Under the pieces are notes generated by a model that was given only the letters and a program-made list of their open reading frames with translations, did not search any database and was not told where the DNA came from. The position numbers and the translations under genes are program-made. From assembly GCF_009707125.1 (NCBI RefSeq), contig NZ_WLVL01000056.1, positions 1 through 64,000 on the forward strand: DNA of 64,000 nucleotides. Reading direction: 5' to 3'. Shown piece by piece: positions 9,055 to 17,492 of this stretch; within the stretch, counting starts at the first letter, position 1; each line of letters begins with the position of its first letter. Source of the stretch: Arsenicicoccus cauae (GTDB lineage Bacteria; Actinomycetota; Actinomycetes; Actinomycetales; Dermatophilaceae).

Positions 9055-9308
9055 TGGGTGAGCACATGGACTGCTCGAACTTCATGGAGCACGTCTTCGA
9101 GTACCTCGACGGCGAGATGACCGAGAGCGACTGCGAGATCTTCGCCCGTCACCTGCAGGAGTGTCCGCCCTGCCTCGACGAGTACCAGCGCGACCAGGCC
9201 CTCAAGGCCCTGATCCGGCGATCCTGCGGCTGCGAGGAAGCACCCGTCCAGCTGCGCACCCAGATCATCGCCAGCTTCACCAGCATCACCGTGGAGTACG
9301 GTCGGTAG
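9051..9308 (+). CDS. rsrA: Zinc-binding redox anti-sigma factor RsrA/RshA
   Basis: The 85-residue protein is a ZAS-domain anti-sigma factor that binds SigR when reduced and releases it when its cysteines form disulphides. With numbering from GTG 9051, the zinc ligands are C8, H34, C38 and C41 (HLQECPPC), with the extra redox cysteine C28 and a late SCGC pair (C59, C61). The spacing is that of Streptomyces RsrA shifted by three residues. The start overlaps the sigR stop within GTGATG; ATG 9054 or 9066 are alternative starts. Overlap implies coupled synthesis of sigma and anti-sigma factor. Confidence 0.94.
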   Translation: MMGEHMDCSNFMEHVFEYLDGEMTESDCEIFARHLQECPPCLDEYQRDQALKALIRRSCGCEEAPVQLRTQIIASFTSITVEYGR

Positions 9309-9333
9309 GAGCCTCACTCCCGACCCCAGGAAC

Positions 9334-9364
9334 GAGGGCTGCCCCGCCACCGGGTGCGGCCCTC
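9334..9364 (+). terminator. Imperfect hairpin after sigR-rsrA
   Basis: GAGGGC (9334-9339) pairs with GCCCTC (9359-9364), and inner bases extend the stem with one mismatch. It lies 25 bases after the rsrA stop and is a plausible terminator, without a T tract. Confidence 0.4.
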
Positions 9365-9452
9365 GACCCATGTCGGGGGTAGGTGCCGTCCTGGCGGGCC
9401 GGTACGGCGTCCCAGTGGCAGAGGTCGACGACACGAGGGAAGGCATGACGAA

Positions 9453-9484
9453 GGCCCCCGTCCCGCATGTGCGGGGTGGGGGCC
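9453..9484 (-). terminator. Terminator hairpin after the bL37 gene
   Basis: GGCCCCC.CCCGCA (from 9453) pairs with TGCGGG.GGGGGCC (to 9484) around a very small loop. On the minus strand it lies just downstream of the 24-residue ribosomal peptide gene and is followed by TTCGTC. Confidence 0.6.
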
Positions 9485-9505
9485 TGTCGCTGCCGCGGCC
9501 CGGTC

Positions 9506-9580
9506 TCAGGCGTTGGGCTTGCGGCCGTGGTTGGCGCCGTTCTTCTTGCGGGCACGACGCTTGCGAGCGCGCTTGCTCAT
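9506..9580 (-). CDS. 50S ribosomal protein bL37 (24 residues)
   Basis: This tiny gene encodes a highly basic 24-residue peptide: MSKRARKRRARKKNG, then ANHGRKPNA. It matches the actinobacterial ribosomal peptide seen in mycobacterial ribosome structures and named bL37 (family knowledge from memory). GGAG lies six bases before the ATG, confirming this short frame rather than the longer one to 9709. It is monocistronic, with a hairpin terminator downstream. Genes this short are often missed by automatic annotation. Confidence 0.85.
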   Translation of the reverse strand: MSKRARKRRARKKNGANHGRKPNA

Positions 9581-9732
9581 GAGGACTCCTCGTGTCGGAC
9601 GGGTCGGACGTCGCCGGTAAGGGCGCCGGTCCGCTGGCCCGGGACGGGCCTCAACGTCCCATTGTCGCACAGGGCGGCGGCCCAGCAGAAACGCCGGCGC
9701 GGGCGGCATACGGGCTCGGGTCCCCGAGCAGG

Positions 9733-9768
9733 CTGACGGCCCCGCGCGGGGGGGTGCGGGGCCGTCAG
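9733..9768 (-). terminator. Terminator hairpin after sodN
   Basis: A perfect 13-bp stem, CTGACGGCCCCGC (9733-9745) with GCGGGGCCGTCAG (9756-9768), has a 10-base loop. It starts 23 bases past the sodN stop on the minus strand. There is no T tract. Confidence 0.7.
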
Positions 9769-9790
9769 GACTGGGGAGGGCGAGCGGGGC

Positions 9791-10183
9791 TCAGCCCTTC
9801 TTGGTCTCGGCGAAGATCGCGGCGATCTCGTCGATCTTGGCGAGCAGCTCGTCGGCCTTGGCGACGTCCCACTCACCCTTGGTGCCCGAGGCCCCGGCCA
9901 GCTTGGTGGCCTCGTTCACGAGGGTGTGCAGCTGCGGGAACTTCTCGAAGTGCGGCGGCTTGAAGTAGTCGGTCCACAGCACCCACAGGTGCTCCTTGAC
10001 CAGCTGGGAGCGCTGCTCCTTGATGATCGTCGCGCGGACCTTGAAGTCGGGGTCGTCGTTGTCCGCGACCTTCTCGATGATGGCCTTGACGGACTGGGCC
10101 TCGATGCGGGCCTGGGCGGGGTCGTAGACACCGCACGGGAGGTCGCAGTGGGCGTGGACCTCGACCGGGGCGAACGTGAACAT
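9791..10183 (-). CDS. sodN: Nickel-containing superoxide dismutase
   Basis: The 130-residue precursor contains the nickel hook HCDLPCGVY at residues 12-20, where mature His1, Cys2 and Cys6 ligate nickel. An 11-residue leader precedes the hook and must be removed so that His1 becomes the N terminus; leaders of about 14 residues are usual in Streptomyces. The rest of the chain is the four-helix bundle of the homohexamer. AAAGGAA seven bases before the ATG is a good ribosome binding site. The maturation protease is encoded just upstream on the same strand. A dyad near the predicted transcription start may be an operator. The enzyme disproportionates superoxide in the cytoplasm. Confidence 0.96.
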   Translation of the reverse strand: MFTFAPVEVHAHCDLPCGVYDPAQARIEAQSVKAIIEKVADNDDPDFKVRATIIKEQRSQLVKEHLWVLWTDYFKPPHFEKFPQLHTLVNEATKLAGASGTKGEWDVAKADELLAKIDEIAAIFAETKKG

Positions 10184-10212
10184 CGCAAGTTCCTTTCGCG
10201 GAAGATTCGAAG

Positions 10213-10229
10213 CGTGACCGGACGTCACG
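10213..10229 (-). promoter_or_regulatory. Dyad CGTGAC-N5-GTCACG at the presumed sodN transcription start
   Basis: Perfect 6-bp arms flank a 5-base spacer. On the minus strand a TAGGTT -10-like hexamer (10244-10239) is immediately upstream, so the dyad would cover the start point and first transcribed bases of sodN. The geometry suits a repressor. I do not recognise a named consensus. Confidence 0.4.
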
Positions 10230-10337
10230 TAGATGCCTAACCTAACCCGACGGGGGAGGCCAGGGCGATCCTGCACCTGTCTTGCAACAAGTCGCGTCGC
10301 TACGGCCGGGCGGCCTACGGCGCCGCTCGCAGCAGGG

Positions 10338-10694
10338 TCACGAGCCGGAGGGGCGGGTGAAGCGAGGCAGGCGGAGCAGCGGGGTGGGGACCCGCTTGAG
10401 CACCAGACCCTCGATGTCGTCGTCGCCCAGGGCGCCCACGTGCCAGGAGTCGACGCCCTCACGCGGGTTGTCCCGCTCGACCCACCAGCCCTCGCGGGTC
10501 TTGGGATCGCGGCCGGTCACGCGCTTGACCGACAACGGGCGCGGTCCGCTGTCGCCGTCGGGGAGCCGCACCACCGCGAGCCGACCGATCCGGGGACGGG
10601 CACCGAACGCCACCAGCAACCAGTCGCCCTCGTGCAGCGTCGGCTCCATCGAGCGACCGCGCACGACTGCGAAGCCGAGGTGCTTGCGGGGCAT
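10338..10694 (-). CDS. sodX: Nickel superoxide dismutase maturation protease (S24/S26 type)
   Basis: The 118-residue protein has the Ser-Lys dyad of the signal-peptidase/LexA peptidase clan: Ser15 in GRSMEPTLHEGDWLLV and Lys57 in LSVKRVTG. It is shorter than signal peptidase I and has no N-terminal membrane anchor, as expected for SodX, the protease that trims the NiSOD leader to expose His1. It lies upstream of sodN in the same orientation with 154 bases between them, a gap that contains a separate sodN promoter region. Identification rests on family features plus this neighbourhood. Confidence 0.9.
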   Translation of the reverse strand: MPRKHLGFAVVRGRSMEPTLHEGDWLLVAFGARPRIGRLAVVRLPDGDSGPRPLSVKRVTGRDPKTREGWWVERDNPREGVDSWHVGALGDDDIEGLVLKRVPTPLLRLPRFTRPSGS

Positions 10695-10815
10695 GGGACC
10701 TACCTTCGGGCGGGGGACGGGCCGGCGACCAGCCTACGCTCGCGAGAGCCGTGATCCCGGCCACGAACGCGTCACCGCGCCCGGCCCGCCGGCTGCGGCC
10801 ACGACCCCGGTGCCA

Positions 10816-10821
10816 TAGGCT
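10816..10821 (+). promoter_or_regulatory. TAGGCT -10 element of the MDR gene
   Basis: TAGGCT ends seven bases before ATG 10829, with no ribosome binding site between, consistent with a leaderless mRNA. Confidence 0.55.
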
Positions 10822-10828
10822 CGACGAC

Positions 10829-11794
10829 ATGCTCGCCGTGTATGCCGCCCGCCAGTCCGCCGACGACCCGCTGTCCGGGCTCGAGGTGGGGGAGCAGCCG
10901 GATCCCCGGCCCCAGCAGGGGTGGACGACCGTGACGCTGCGAACCTCCGGCCTCAACCACCACGACCTCTGGTCGCTCAAGGGGGTCGGCCTGGCGTCGG
11001 AACGCCTGCCCATGATCCTGGGGTGCGACGGTGCCGGCACCACCGAGGACGGGCGCGAGGTCATCGTCCACGCCGTCGTCGCCTCGCCGGGGTGGCTCGG
11101 GGACGAGACCCTGGACCCGCGCCGGACGTTGCTGTCGGAGCTGCACCCCGGCACGATGGCCGAGCGCGTGGCGGTGCCCGAGCGCAACGTGGTGCCCAAG
11201 CCGGCCGGGATGTCCTGGGAGCACGCCGCCTGCCTGTCCACCGCCTGGCTCACGGCCTACCGGATGCTGTTCACCAACGCCGCGGTCCAACCCGGGGCCA
11301 CCGTGCTCGTGCAGGGTGCGGGGGGCGGGGTCGCCACCGCGCTCGTGCAGCTGGGAGCGGCTGCGGGGCTGCGGGTCTGGGCCACCTCGCGGGACGAGGG
11401 CAAGCGCGCCAGGGCGCTCGAGCTCGGTGCGGCCGAGACCTTCGAGTCGGGAGCACGGCTGCCCGAGCGCGTCGACGCCGTCCTCGACACCGTGGGGGCG
11501 GCCGTGTGGCGGCACTCCGTCAAGTCGCTGGTGCCGGGCGGCACGCTCGTGACGGCGGGCGCCACGTCCGGGGACCCTTCGCGGACGGAGCTCGCCGACA
11601 TCTTCTTTCGCCAGCTGCGGGTGGTCGGGTCGACCATGGGCAACCGAGCCGAGCTCGAGCGGCTCGCGAGTTTCGTGGCCGAGCGAGGCATCGAGCCAGC
11701 GATCGACTCGACCCACGCGTTGTCGCAGGCGCGTGCGGGCTTCGAGCGGCTGGCCGGCGAGGAGCTCTTCGGGAAGGTCGTGCTGACCCACTGA
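10829..11794 (+). CDS. MDR-family NAD(P)H-dependent oxidoreductase (quinone-oxidoreductase-like)
   Basis: The 321-residue protein has the GroES-like N-terminal domain and a Rossmann domain beginning VLVQGAGGGVATALVQL, typical of the medium-chain dehydrogenase/reductase superfamily. At the position of the catalytic-zinc cysteine in alcohol dehydrogenases it reads SGLNHHDLW, and no structural-zinc cysteine cluster is seen. It is therefore probably a zinc-free reductase of the QOR type. The substrate cannot be told from sequence. The start is chosen by the -10 element seven bases upstream; the longer frame from 10751 has no support. A 14-bp hairpin separates it from the convergent lipoprotein gene. 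Confidence 0.88.
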   Translation: MLAVYAARQSADDPLSGLEVGEQPDPRPQQGWTTVTLRTSGLNHHDLWSLKGVGLASERLPMILGCDGAGTTEDGREVIVHAVVASPGWLGDETLDPRRTLLSELHPGTMAERVAVPERNVVPKPAGMSWEHAACLSTAWLTAYRMLFTNAAVQPGATVLVQGAGGGVATALVQLGAAAGLRVWATSRDEGKRARALELGAAETFESGARLPERVDAVLDTVGAAVWRHSVKSLVPGGTLVTAGATSGDPSRTELADIFFRQLRVVGSTMGNRAELERLASFVAERGIEPAIDSTHALSQARAGFERLAGEELFGKVVLTH

Positions 11795-11803
11795 GGCCGA
11801 CGG

Positions 11804-11842
11804 GCGTGGGCCGCCCGGGAGAACCCCTCGGGCGGCCCACGC
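11804..11842. terminator. Bidirectional terminator hairpin
   Basis: A perfect 14-bp stem, GCGTGGGCCGCCCG (11804-11817) with CGGGCGGCCCACGC (11829-11842), has an 11-base loop. It sits between convergent genes and can serve both. Confidence 0.75.
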
Positions 11843-11869
11843 GCGCAGCTCGTCAGGTCGAGCGGACGG

Positions 11870-12334
11870 TCACTTCGCGAGGGTGCCGATCCGGAACGAG
11901 GCCAGGCGCTTCTGGGGCAGGTCCGCGCCCTGGTGCTGGCCGGTGAACTGAGCGGTGCCGTCCTGCCCGCACAGGCCCTTGATGCGCTCGGGCCCACCAG
12001 GGTGCTGGCCGATCCACGAGGTCACGTCGTAGACCTGGTCGTTGATGACGGTCCAGCAGGACGTCTCGTTGTCGTGGTCGTTGACGACGGCCATGGTGTA
12101 GGTCTTGCCGGCGTCCGAGGTGCCGGTCGACGTCCCCGTGGCGGTGGAGGTGGCGGAGTCGGACGAGGTGGTGCCGGAGGCGGAGCCGGCGCTGCTCGCG
12201 GCGGACGAGGTCGCGCCAGCCGAGGTGGTCGCGGACTGGGTGGTCTCGGTGGTCGACGCGCCGCAGGCCGAGACGGTGGCGGCGAGGGCGAGGCCGATCG
12301 CGACCGGGAGGCCTACGCGGGCGGAGCGGGTCAT
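11870..12334 (-). CDS. Lipoprotein with cytochrome b5-like heme-binding domain
   Basis: The 154-residue protein starts with a signal peptide and lipobox ending VSAC, with Cys24 as lipidation site. A low-complexity Ser/Thr/Ala linker (about 27-75) follows. The C-terminal part (about 78-154) resembles cytochrome b5: SCWTVINDQVYDVTSWIGQ, then HPGG containing His111, and a second His at 134 in TGQHQG. These are the two expected axial heme ligands. It probably sits on the outer membrane face as a small electron carrier or heme binder; the partner is unknown. GGAAGGA lies just ahead of ATG 12334. The longer frame to 12376 would place charged residues before the signal peptide and is rejected. Confidence 0.82.
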   Translation of the reverse strand: MTRSARVGLPVAIGLALAATVSACGASTTETTQSATTSAGATSSAASSAGSASGTTSSDSATSTATGTSTGTSDAGKTYTMAVVNDHDNETSCWTVINDQVYDVTSWIGQHPGGPERIKGLCGQDGTAQFTGQHQGADLPQKRLASFRIGTLAK

Positions 12335-12432
12335 CGTGGATCCTTCCGGGGCGGGAGACGGGGTGCCGCCCACCAACCTACGACCCGGTCCCGGGCGGCT
12401 CGGGGAGGCGCGGCGTCAGGCGGGCGCCCGGC

Positions 12433-13098
12433 TCAGCGCGCCAGGCGCATCCAGGCGTCCCAGCCGCCGTGGAGGACCAACCAGGCGATGAGACCGTAGC
12501 CGGCCTGTCCCGGGTGGAAGCCGTCGCCGGTGGCGGCCAGGTCGGCGGTCCACTGGTCGTGCCCCTGCAGGGGTCGGAAGCAGTCGACGAACGGGACGCC
12601 CCGCCGGGCGCACACATCGGCCTGGGCCTCGGTGACGATCTCGAGGGTGGCGTTGAACGTCGGGTCGTTGGTGGGGGTCGAGCCCACCACGAAGGCCGCG
12701 ATGCCCTGAGCCTGCGCGTCGTCGAGGATGTTGGCCAGGTTGAGGCGTGACCGGGCGGTCGTGATGCCGCTCAGCACGTCGTGGTGACCGGCGCTGATGA
12801 CCAGGCGGCGCTCGCCGCGCCCCCGCCACCGCGGGGGGCACTCCGTGCGCCACCGGGCGAGCACGTCGGCCGAGGAGTCGCCGCGGATCCCGAGGTTGTA
12901 GGCAGACAGCTGCACGTCGGGGTGCTGGGTCCGTGACACCACCCGGGACACCCAGCCCAAGCCCTTGGGGTCGCCGTAGCCGGCGACGAAGGAGTCGCCG
13001 ATGAAGACCAGGCCCACGTCTCGCGGTCCGTGGTCGCCGTCGACCGGCGCCACCTGGGACGGGGACGGGTTGTAGGTCTGCTGGTCGCGGAACACCAC
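12433..13098 (-). CDS. SGNH/GDSL-family hydrolase
   Basis: The 221-residue protein shows the block-I motif VFIGDSFVAGYG with nucleophile Ser36, an Asn/Gly block (YNLGIRGDSS) and the C-terminal catalytic pair in GDGFHPGQAGY. That defines an SGNH-type esterase or lipase; the substrate is unknown. The frame runs upstream to 13410 but would then overlap the DUF6104 gene, so the start is placed at one of two adjacent GTG codons (13098 or 13095). No signal peptide is evident from this start, so the enzyme is probably cytoplasmic. The start is the weakest part of the call. Confidence 0.8.
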   Translation of the reverse strand: MVFRDQQTYNPSPSQVAPVDGDHGPRDVGLVFIGDSFVAGYGDPKGLGWVSRVVSRTQHPDVQLSAYNLGIRGDSSADVLARWRTECPPRWRGRGERRLVISAGHHDVLSGITTARSRLNLANILDDAQAQGIAAFVVGSTPTNDPTFNATLEIVTEAQADVCARRGVPFVDCFRPLQGHDQWTADLAATGDGFHPGQAGYGLIAWLVLHGGWDAWMRLAR

Positions 13099-13159
13099 GT
13101 GTGGATCCTTGTCTGTCGGTCCTGGGGCTCGCACGGAGCCGGGGAAGGACGGCGGCCGG

Positions 13160-13354
13160 TCAGTCGTCGTCCTCGTCGAGCCGGGCGAGCCACGTCGCCA
13201 GCCGCTCCACCGGGACCTCGAACTCCGGGAAGACGTCGACGAAGGTGCGCAGCTGCTCGGCGAGCCAGTCGAACGTGATCTCCTCGTCACCCCTGCGGTG
13301 CTGGAGCTCCTCGATGCCACGGTCCGTGAAGTACACGGTGACATTGTGCCCCAT
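13160..13354 (-). CDS. DUF6104-family small protein
   Basis: The 64-residue acidic protein (MGHNVTVYFTDRGIEELQHR at its start, ending LDEDDD) resembles a short conserved actinobacterial family of unknown function, recalled as DUF6104. It has no cysteines and no membrane segment. It lies directly downstream of kgd on the same strand, between kgd and the SGNH hydrolase gene. The function is not known. Confidence 0.7.
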   Translation of the reverse strand: MGHNVTVYFTDRGIEELQHRRGDEEITFDWLAEQLRTFVDVFPEFEVPVERLATWLARLDEDDD

Positions 13355-13398
13355 CGCGAGGAGGCGGCCGGTGCGGCATACCGGGCCGGACGACGGAC

Positions 13399-13426
13399 GG
13401 GGCCCGTCACCCAGGTGACGGGCCCC
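13399..13426 (-). terminator. Terminator hairpin after kgd
   Basis: GGGGCCCGTCAC (from 13399) pairs perfectly with GTGACGGGCCCC (to 13426) around a four-base loop, 18 bases past the kgd stop. The stem is very stable; there is no T tract. Confidence 0.75.
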
Positions 13427-13444
13427 GCCGGGGCGAACCGCAGG

Positions 13445-16400
13445 TCAGCGCGCGAAGGCGCGCTCCACGAGGTCGGCCTGCTCGACCGCGTGAGCCTTGG
13501 ACGACCCCGTGGACGGGGCGGCCGAGGCAGGACGGCTGACCAGCCGGAAGCGACGCGTCTCGCCGTTCTGCTCCAGCAGCTCGGGGCCGGTGAGCGCGAC
13601 GTAGGGCCAGGTGCCCTGGTTGGCCGGCTCGTCCTGCACCCACACGACCTCGGCGTCGGGGTAGGTGGAGAGGGCCTGGGCCATCTCCTTGGCCGGGAAC
13701 GGCGCGATGCGCTCCACCGTCATGATCGCCGTCGATGTGTCGCCGGACTTCTGCCGGTGAGCGTCCAGCTCGTAGTAGATCTTGCCCGAGCACAGCAGCA
13801 CGCGGTCGACCTTGGTCGCGTCGATCCCGGTCCGGTCGCCCATGACGGGCTCGAAGGTGCCGTGGGTGAAGTCCTCCGGGCTGCTCGCCGCCGCCTTGAG
13901 GCGCAGCATCGACTTGGGCGTAGCCACGATGAGCGGACGCCGCGGTCGCGCGTACGCCTGGCGGCGCAGCAGGTGGAAGTAGGACGCCGGCGTGCTGGGG
14001 AAGGCCACCGTCATGTTGTCCTGCGCGCACAGCTGAAGGTAACGCTCGATGCGGGCCGACGAGTGGTCCGGTCCCTGTCCCTCGTAGCCGTGCGGGAGCA
14101 GGAGGACCACCGAGGAGCGCTGGCCCCACTTCTGCTCCGAGGACGAGATGAACTCGTCGACGATGCTCTGCGCCCCGTTGGCGAAGTCACCGAACTGCGC
14201 CTCCCACAGGACGAGGGCGTCCGGGCGCTCCACGGAGTAGCCGTACTCGAAGCCCATGGCCGCGAACTCGCTCAGCAGGGAGTCGTAGACCCAGAACCTG
14301 GCCTGCCCCTTGCCGAGATAGAGCAGCGGGGTCCACTCCTCCGCGGACGACTTGTCGATCAGGACCGAGTGCCGCTGGACGAAGGTGCCGCGACGGGAGT
14401 CCTGTCCCGACAGGCGGACCGGTGTGCCCTCCATCAGCAGCGACCCGAAGGCGATGAGCTCGGCCGTGCCCCAGTCGATCCCACCGTTGGCGACGGAGTC
14501 GGCGCGCTTCTCCAGCATCTGGCGCAGCTTGGGGTGGACCGTGAAGCCCTCGGGGGTCGCGACGAACGCCTTGCCGATGTGCATCAGCGTGTCGTGCGAG
14601 ATGGCGGTGTCGACGAACTTGGCCGGCGCCTTGTCGTCGGCCTCCTGCGCCTCGGGCCGCTCGAGGCCGGACGGGCCGCTGTCCTGTCCGGACCGCGCGG
14701 CCTTGATGGCCTCACGCGTCTCCACGAACACCCGCTCCAGCTGCTGCTGGTAGTCCTGCAGGGCGTCCTCGGCCTGCTCGACCGTGATGTCGCCACGGCC
14801 GATCAGCGCCTCGGTGTAGAGCTTGCGCACGCTGCGCTTGGCCTCGATGAGGTTGTACATCAGCGGCTGGGTCATCGACGGGTCGTCACCCTCGTTGTGA
14901 CCGCGCCGGCGGTAGCAGACGAGGTCGATGACGACGTCCTTGGCGAAGGTCTGGCGGAACTCGTAGGCGAGCTCGGCCACCCGCACGCAGGCCTCCGGGT
15001 CGTCGCCGTTGACGTGGAAGATCGGCGCCTGGATCATCCGGGCCACGTCGGTGGAGTAGACCGACGAGCGGGAGCTGGACGGGGCGGTGGTGAAGCCGAC
15101 CTGGTTGTTGACGACGATGTGGATCGTGCCGCCCGTGCGGTAGCCCCGCAGCTGGGACAGGTGCAGGGTCTCCGCGACCACGCCCTGCCCGGCGAACGCG
15201 GCGTCGCCGTGCATCAGGATCGGCAGGACCGTGAAGGCCTCACCACCGTGACCGAGCCGGTCCTGCTTGGCCCGCACGATGCCCTCGAGCACCGGGTTGA
15301 CGGCCTCGAGGTGGGACGGGTTGGCGGCGAGGTAGACCTTGGTCTGCTCGCCCTCCTCCGAGGTGAACGTGCCCTCGGTGCCCAGGTGGTACTTGACGTC
15401 GCCCGAGCCCTGGACGGTGGAGGGGTCCTGCACGCCCTCGAACTCGCGGAAGATCTGGCCGTAGCTCTTGCCGGCGATGTTGGCCAGCACGTTGAGGCGG
15501 CCGCGGTGCGGCATACCGATGCACACCTCGTCCATCGCGTCTGAGGCCGCCCGGGAGAGGATCCGGTCGAGGACCGCGATCGTGGACTCGCCGCCCTCCA
15601 GCGAGAAGCGCTTCTGGCCGACGAACTTCGTCTGCAGGAAGGTCTCGAAGGCCTCGGCGGCGTTGAGCCGTCGCAGCACCCGCAGCTGCTCCTCGGCGCT
15701 CTGCCGGACGTGGTGCGCCTCGACGCGCTCCTGGATCCACTCGCGCTGCTCGGGATCTTGCATGTGCATGTACTCCACGCCGACGGTCCGGCAGTAGGAG
15801 TCGCGCAGGGTCCCCAGGATGTCGCGCAGGTGCATCAGCGGCTTCCCGCCGAACCCGCCGGTCGCGAACTCGCGCTCGAGGTCCCACAAGGTCAGGCCGT
15901 GCTGCTCGATGTCGAGGTCGGGGTGACGGCGCTGCCGATACTCCAGCGGGTCGATGTCGGCCATCAGGTGACCCCGCACGCGGTAGGCGTGGATCAGCTG
16001 CTGGACGCGGGCCGTCTTGTTGATCTCGTCCTCGTGCCCCACCGAGATGTCCTGCACCCAGCGGACCGGCTCGTAGGGGATGCGCAGCGACGCGAAGATC
16101 TCGTCGTAGAAGTCGTGCTTGCCGAGGAGCAGCTCGTGGATGATCTTGAGGAACTCTCCGGACCCGGCGCCCTGGATGATGCGGTGGTCGTAGGTGCTGG
16201 TCAGCGTCAGGATCTTGCTGACCGCGTGCCGGTTGAGCGTCTCCTGCGCCGCACCCTGCCACTCCGCGGGGTACTCCAGCGAGCCCACACCGATGATCGC
16301 GCCCTGGCCCTGCATGAGGCGGGGGGTGGAGGAGTTCGTGCCGATGCCGCCCGGGTTGGTCAGCGAGATCGTCGTGCCCACGAAGTCGTCCACCGACAGC

Positions 16401-17353
16401 TTGCCGCCACGTGCCTTGCGGACGAGCTCCTCGTAGGCCGTCCAGAAGTGCACGAAGTCCATCTGCTCGGCCGACTTGATGCTCGGCACCACGAGGGACC
16501 TGGTCCCGTCGGGCTTGGGCAGGTCGATGGCGATGCCGAGGTTGACGTGAGCCGGCTTGACCAGCGTGGGCTTGCCGTCCCGCTCGGCGAAGGAGTTGTT
16601 CATATCCGGCATCGAGGCCAGGGCCTTGACGAGGGCGAAGCCGATGATGTGGGTGAACGAGACCTTGCCGCCGCGGCTCCGCCGCAGGTGGTTGTTGATG
16701 ACGATGCGGTTGTCGATGAGGGCCTTGGCCGGCACCGCCCGCAGGCTCGTCGCGGTCGGGACCTCGAGCGACGTCGCCATGTTGGCGACCACGCGGGCGG
16801 CCGGGCCCTTGAGCGGGACGACCTGCTCCTGGGCCTGGGGGCCGGTGTCCTTGACGGCGGGGATGTCGCGGGGCGTCGGCTGGGCCTGCTTGTCGCCCGG
16901 CTTCGTGTCCTTGCCGTCCTTGGTCGCCGACCTCGCCTCCTTGACGGGCGCCTTCTGCGACGCGCTCGCCGGTGGCTCCTGAGAGGCCTTCGCCGTTGCC
17001 TTCGGCCGTGACCCGGCCTTGGCCTCGGCGGCGTCGGCAGGTGCCTCGCCGGACGCGGTCTCAGGCGCGGAGCCAGACGCGGGGCGCTGGGCCGGGCGGC
17101 CCGTGGCCGCACCTGGATCGAGCGTCTGCGACGATGCCGCGTCGGCGCCCCGACCGCCGCCGCCAGTCCCCCCACCGGCCGCCGCCTTGTCGGAGGACTG
17201 CCCCGCCGTGGGGGTGTAGTCCTGGAAGAACGACCACCACGCCTTGTCCACGCTCTGCTTGTCCTGCTTGTACTGCTCGTACAGCTCGTCGACGAGCCAT
17301 TGGTTGGCTCCGAAGGTGGCTGAGGAGCTCGGGCCGCTAGGGGGCGTTGTCAC
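13445..17353 (-). CDS. kgd: Multifunctional 2-oxoglutarate decarboxylase/dehydrogenase E1o-E2 fusion (Kgd/OdhA)
   Basis: The protein of about 1302 residues is the actinobacterial fused 2-oxoglutarate dehydrogenase component. Domains in order: a short N-terminal E1-type segment (around [16 protein letters not shown]), a long Ala/Pro/Lys linker of roughly 130 residues, an E2 acyltransferase domain with [14 protein letters not shown] but no lipoyl domain, then the large TPP-dependent E1 domain with [17 protein letters not shown] and [12 protein letters not shown]. It works with Lpd and the E2 of pyruvate dehydrogenase in the TCA cycle and is controlled by GarA/OdhI in relatives. A GTG at 17398 gives 15 more residues, but a TAGACG -10-like element at 17385-17380 lies inside that stretch, so GTG 17353 with AAAGAGG upstream is preferred. 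Confidence 0.95.
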   Translation of the reverse strand: MTTPPSGPSSSATFGANQWLVDELYEQYKQDKQSVDKAWWSFFQDYTPTAGQSSDKAAAGGGTGGGGRGADAASSQTLDPGAATGRPAQRPASGSAPETASGEAPADAAEAKAGSRPKATAKASQEPPASASQKAPVKEARSATKDGKDTKPGDKQAQPTPRDIPAVKDTGPQAQEQVVPLKGPAARVVANMATSLEVPTATSLRAVPAKALIDNRIVINNHLRRSRGGKVSFTHIIGFALVKALASMPDMNNSFAERDGKPTLVKPAHVNLGIAIDLPKPDGTRSLVVPSIKSAEQMDFVHFWTAYEELVRKARGGKLSVDDFVGTTISLTNPGGIGTNSSTPRLMQGQGAIIGVGSLEYPAEWQGAAQETLNRHAVSKILTLTSTYDHRIIQGAGSGEFLKIIHELLLGKHDFYDEIFASLRIPYEPVRWVQDISVGHEDEINKTARVQQLIHAYRVRGHLMADIDPLEYRQRRHPDLDIEQHGLTLWDLEREFATGGFGGKPLMHLRDILGTLRDSYCRTVGVEYMHMQDPEQREWIQERVEAHHVRQSAEEQLRVLRRLNAAEAFETFLQTKFVGQKRFSLEGGESTIAVLDRILSRAASDAMDEVCIGMPHRGRLNVLANIAGKSYGQIFREFEGVQDPSTVQGSGDVKYHLGTEGTFTSEEGEQTKVYLAANPSHLEAVNPVLEGIVRAKQDRLGHGGEAFTVLPILMHGDAAFAGQGVVAETLHLSQLRGYRTGGTIHIVVNNQVGFTTAPSSSRSSVYSTDVARMIQAPIFHVNGDDPEACVRVAELAYEFRQTFAKDVVIDLVCYRRRGHNEGDDPSMTQPLMYNLIEAKRSVRKLYTEALIGRGDITVEQAEDALQDYQQQLERVFVETREAIKAARSGQDSGPSGLERPEAQEADDKAPAKFVDTAISHDTLMHIGKAFVATPEGFTVHPKLRQMLEKRADSVANGGIDWGTAELIAFGSLLMEGTPVRLSGQDSRRGTFVQRHSVLIDKSSAEEWTPLLYLGKGQARFWVYDSLLSEFAAMGFEYGYSVERPDALVLWEAQFGDFANGAQSIVDEFISSSEQKWGQRSSVVLLLPHGYEGQGPDHSSARIERYLQLCAQDNMTVAFPSTPASYFHLLRRQAYARPRRPLIVATPKSMLRLKAAASSPEDFTHGTFEPVMGDRTGIDATKVDRVLLCSGKIYYELDAHRQKSGDTSTAIMTVERIAPFPAKEMAQALSTYPDAEVVWVQDEPANQGTWPYVALTGPELLEQNGETRRFRLVSRPASAAPSTGSSKAHAVEQADLVERAFAR

Positions 17354-17477
17354 GGCGGTACTCGCCTCTTTCTGGATCGCGTCTACTCTGACCGGCACCT
17401 TGATCGGCCTTCACCCTATCTTGCACCCCGCGGCCCTGCCCGGCCGTCGCCGACGAGGGTCTGTCTCACCCCGACCG

Positions 17478-17483
17478 TAGGAT
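17478..17483 (+). promoter_or_regulatory. TAGGAT -10 element before the first CNNM gene
   Basis: TAGGAT ends nine bases before ATG 17493 with no Shine-Dalgarno sequence between, suggesting a leaderless or nearly leaderless mRNA. It is divergent from kgd. Confidence 0.45.
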
Positions 17484-17492
17484 GACCGCACT

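Noticed and set aside
12433-13410. Long N-terminal extension of the SGNH hydrolase
   Set aside because: Bases above 13159 belong to the DUF6104 gene in another frame; the extension has low-complexity Ser/Arg composition typical of a shadow frame.
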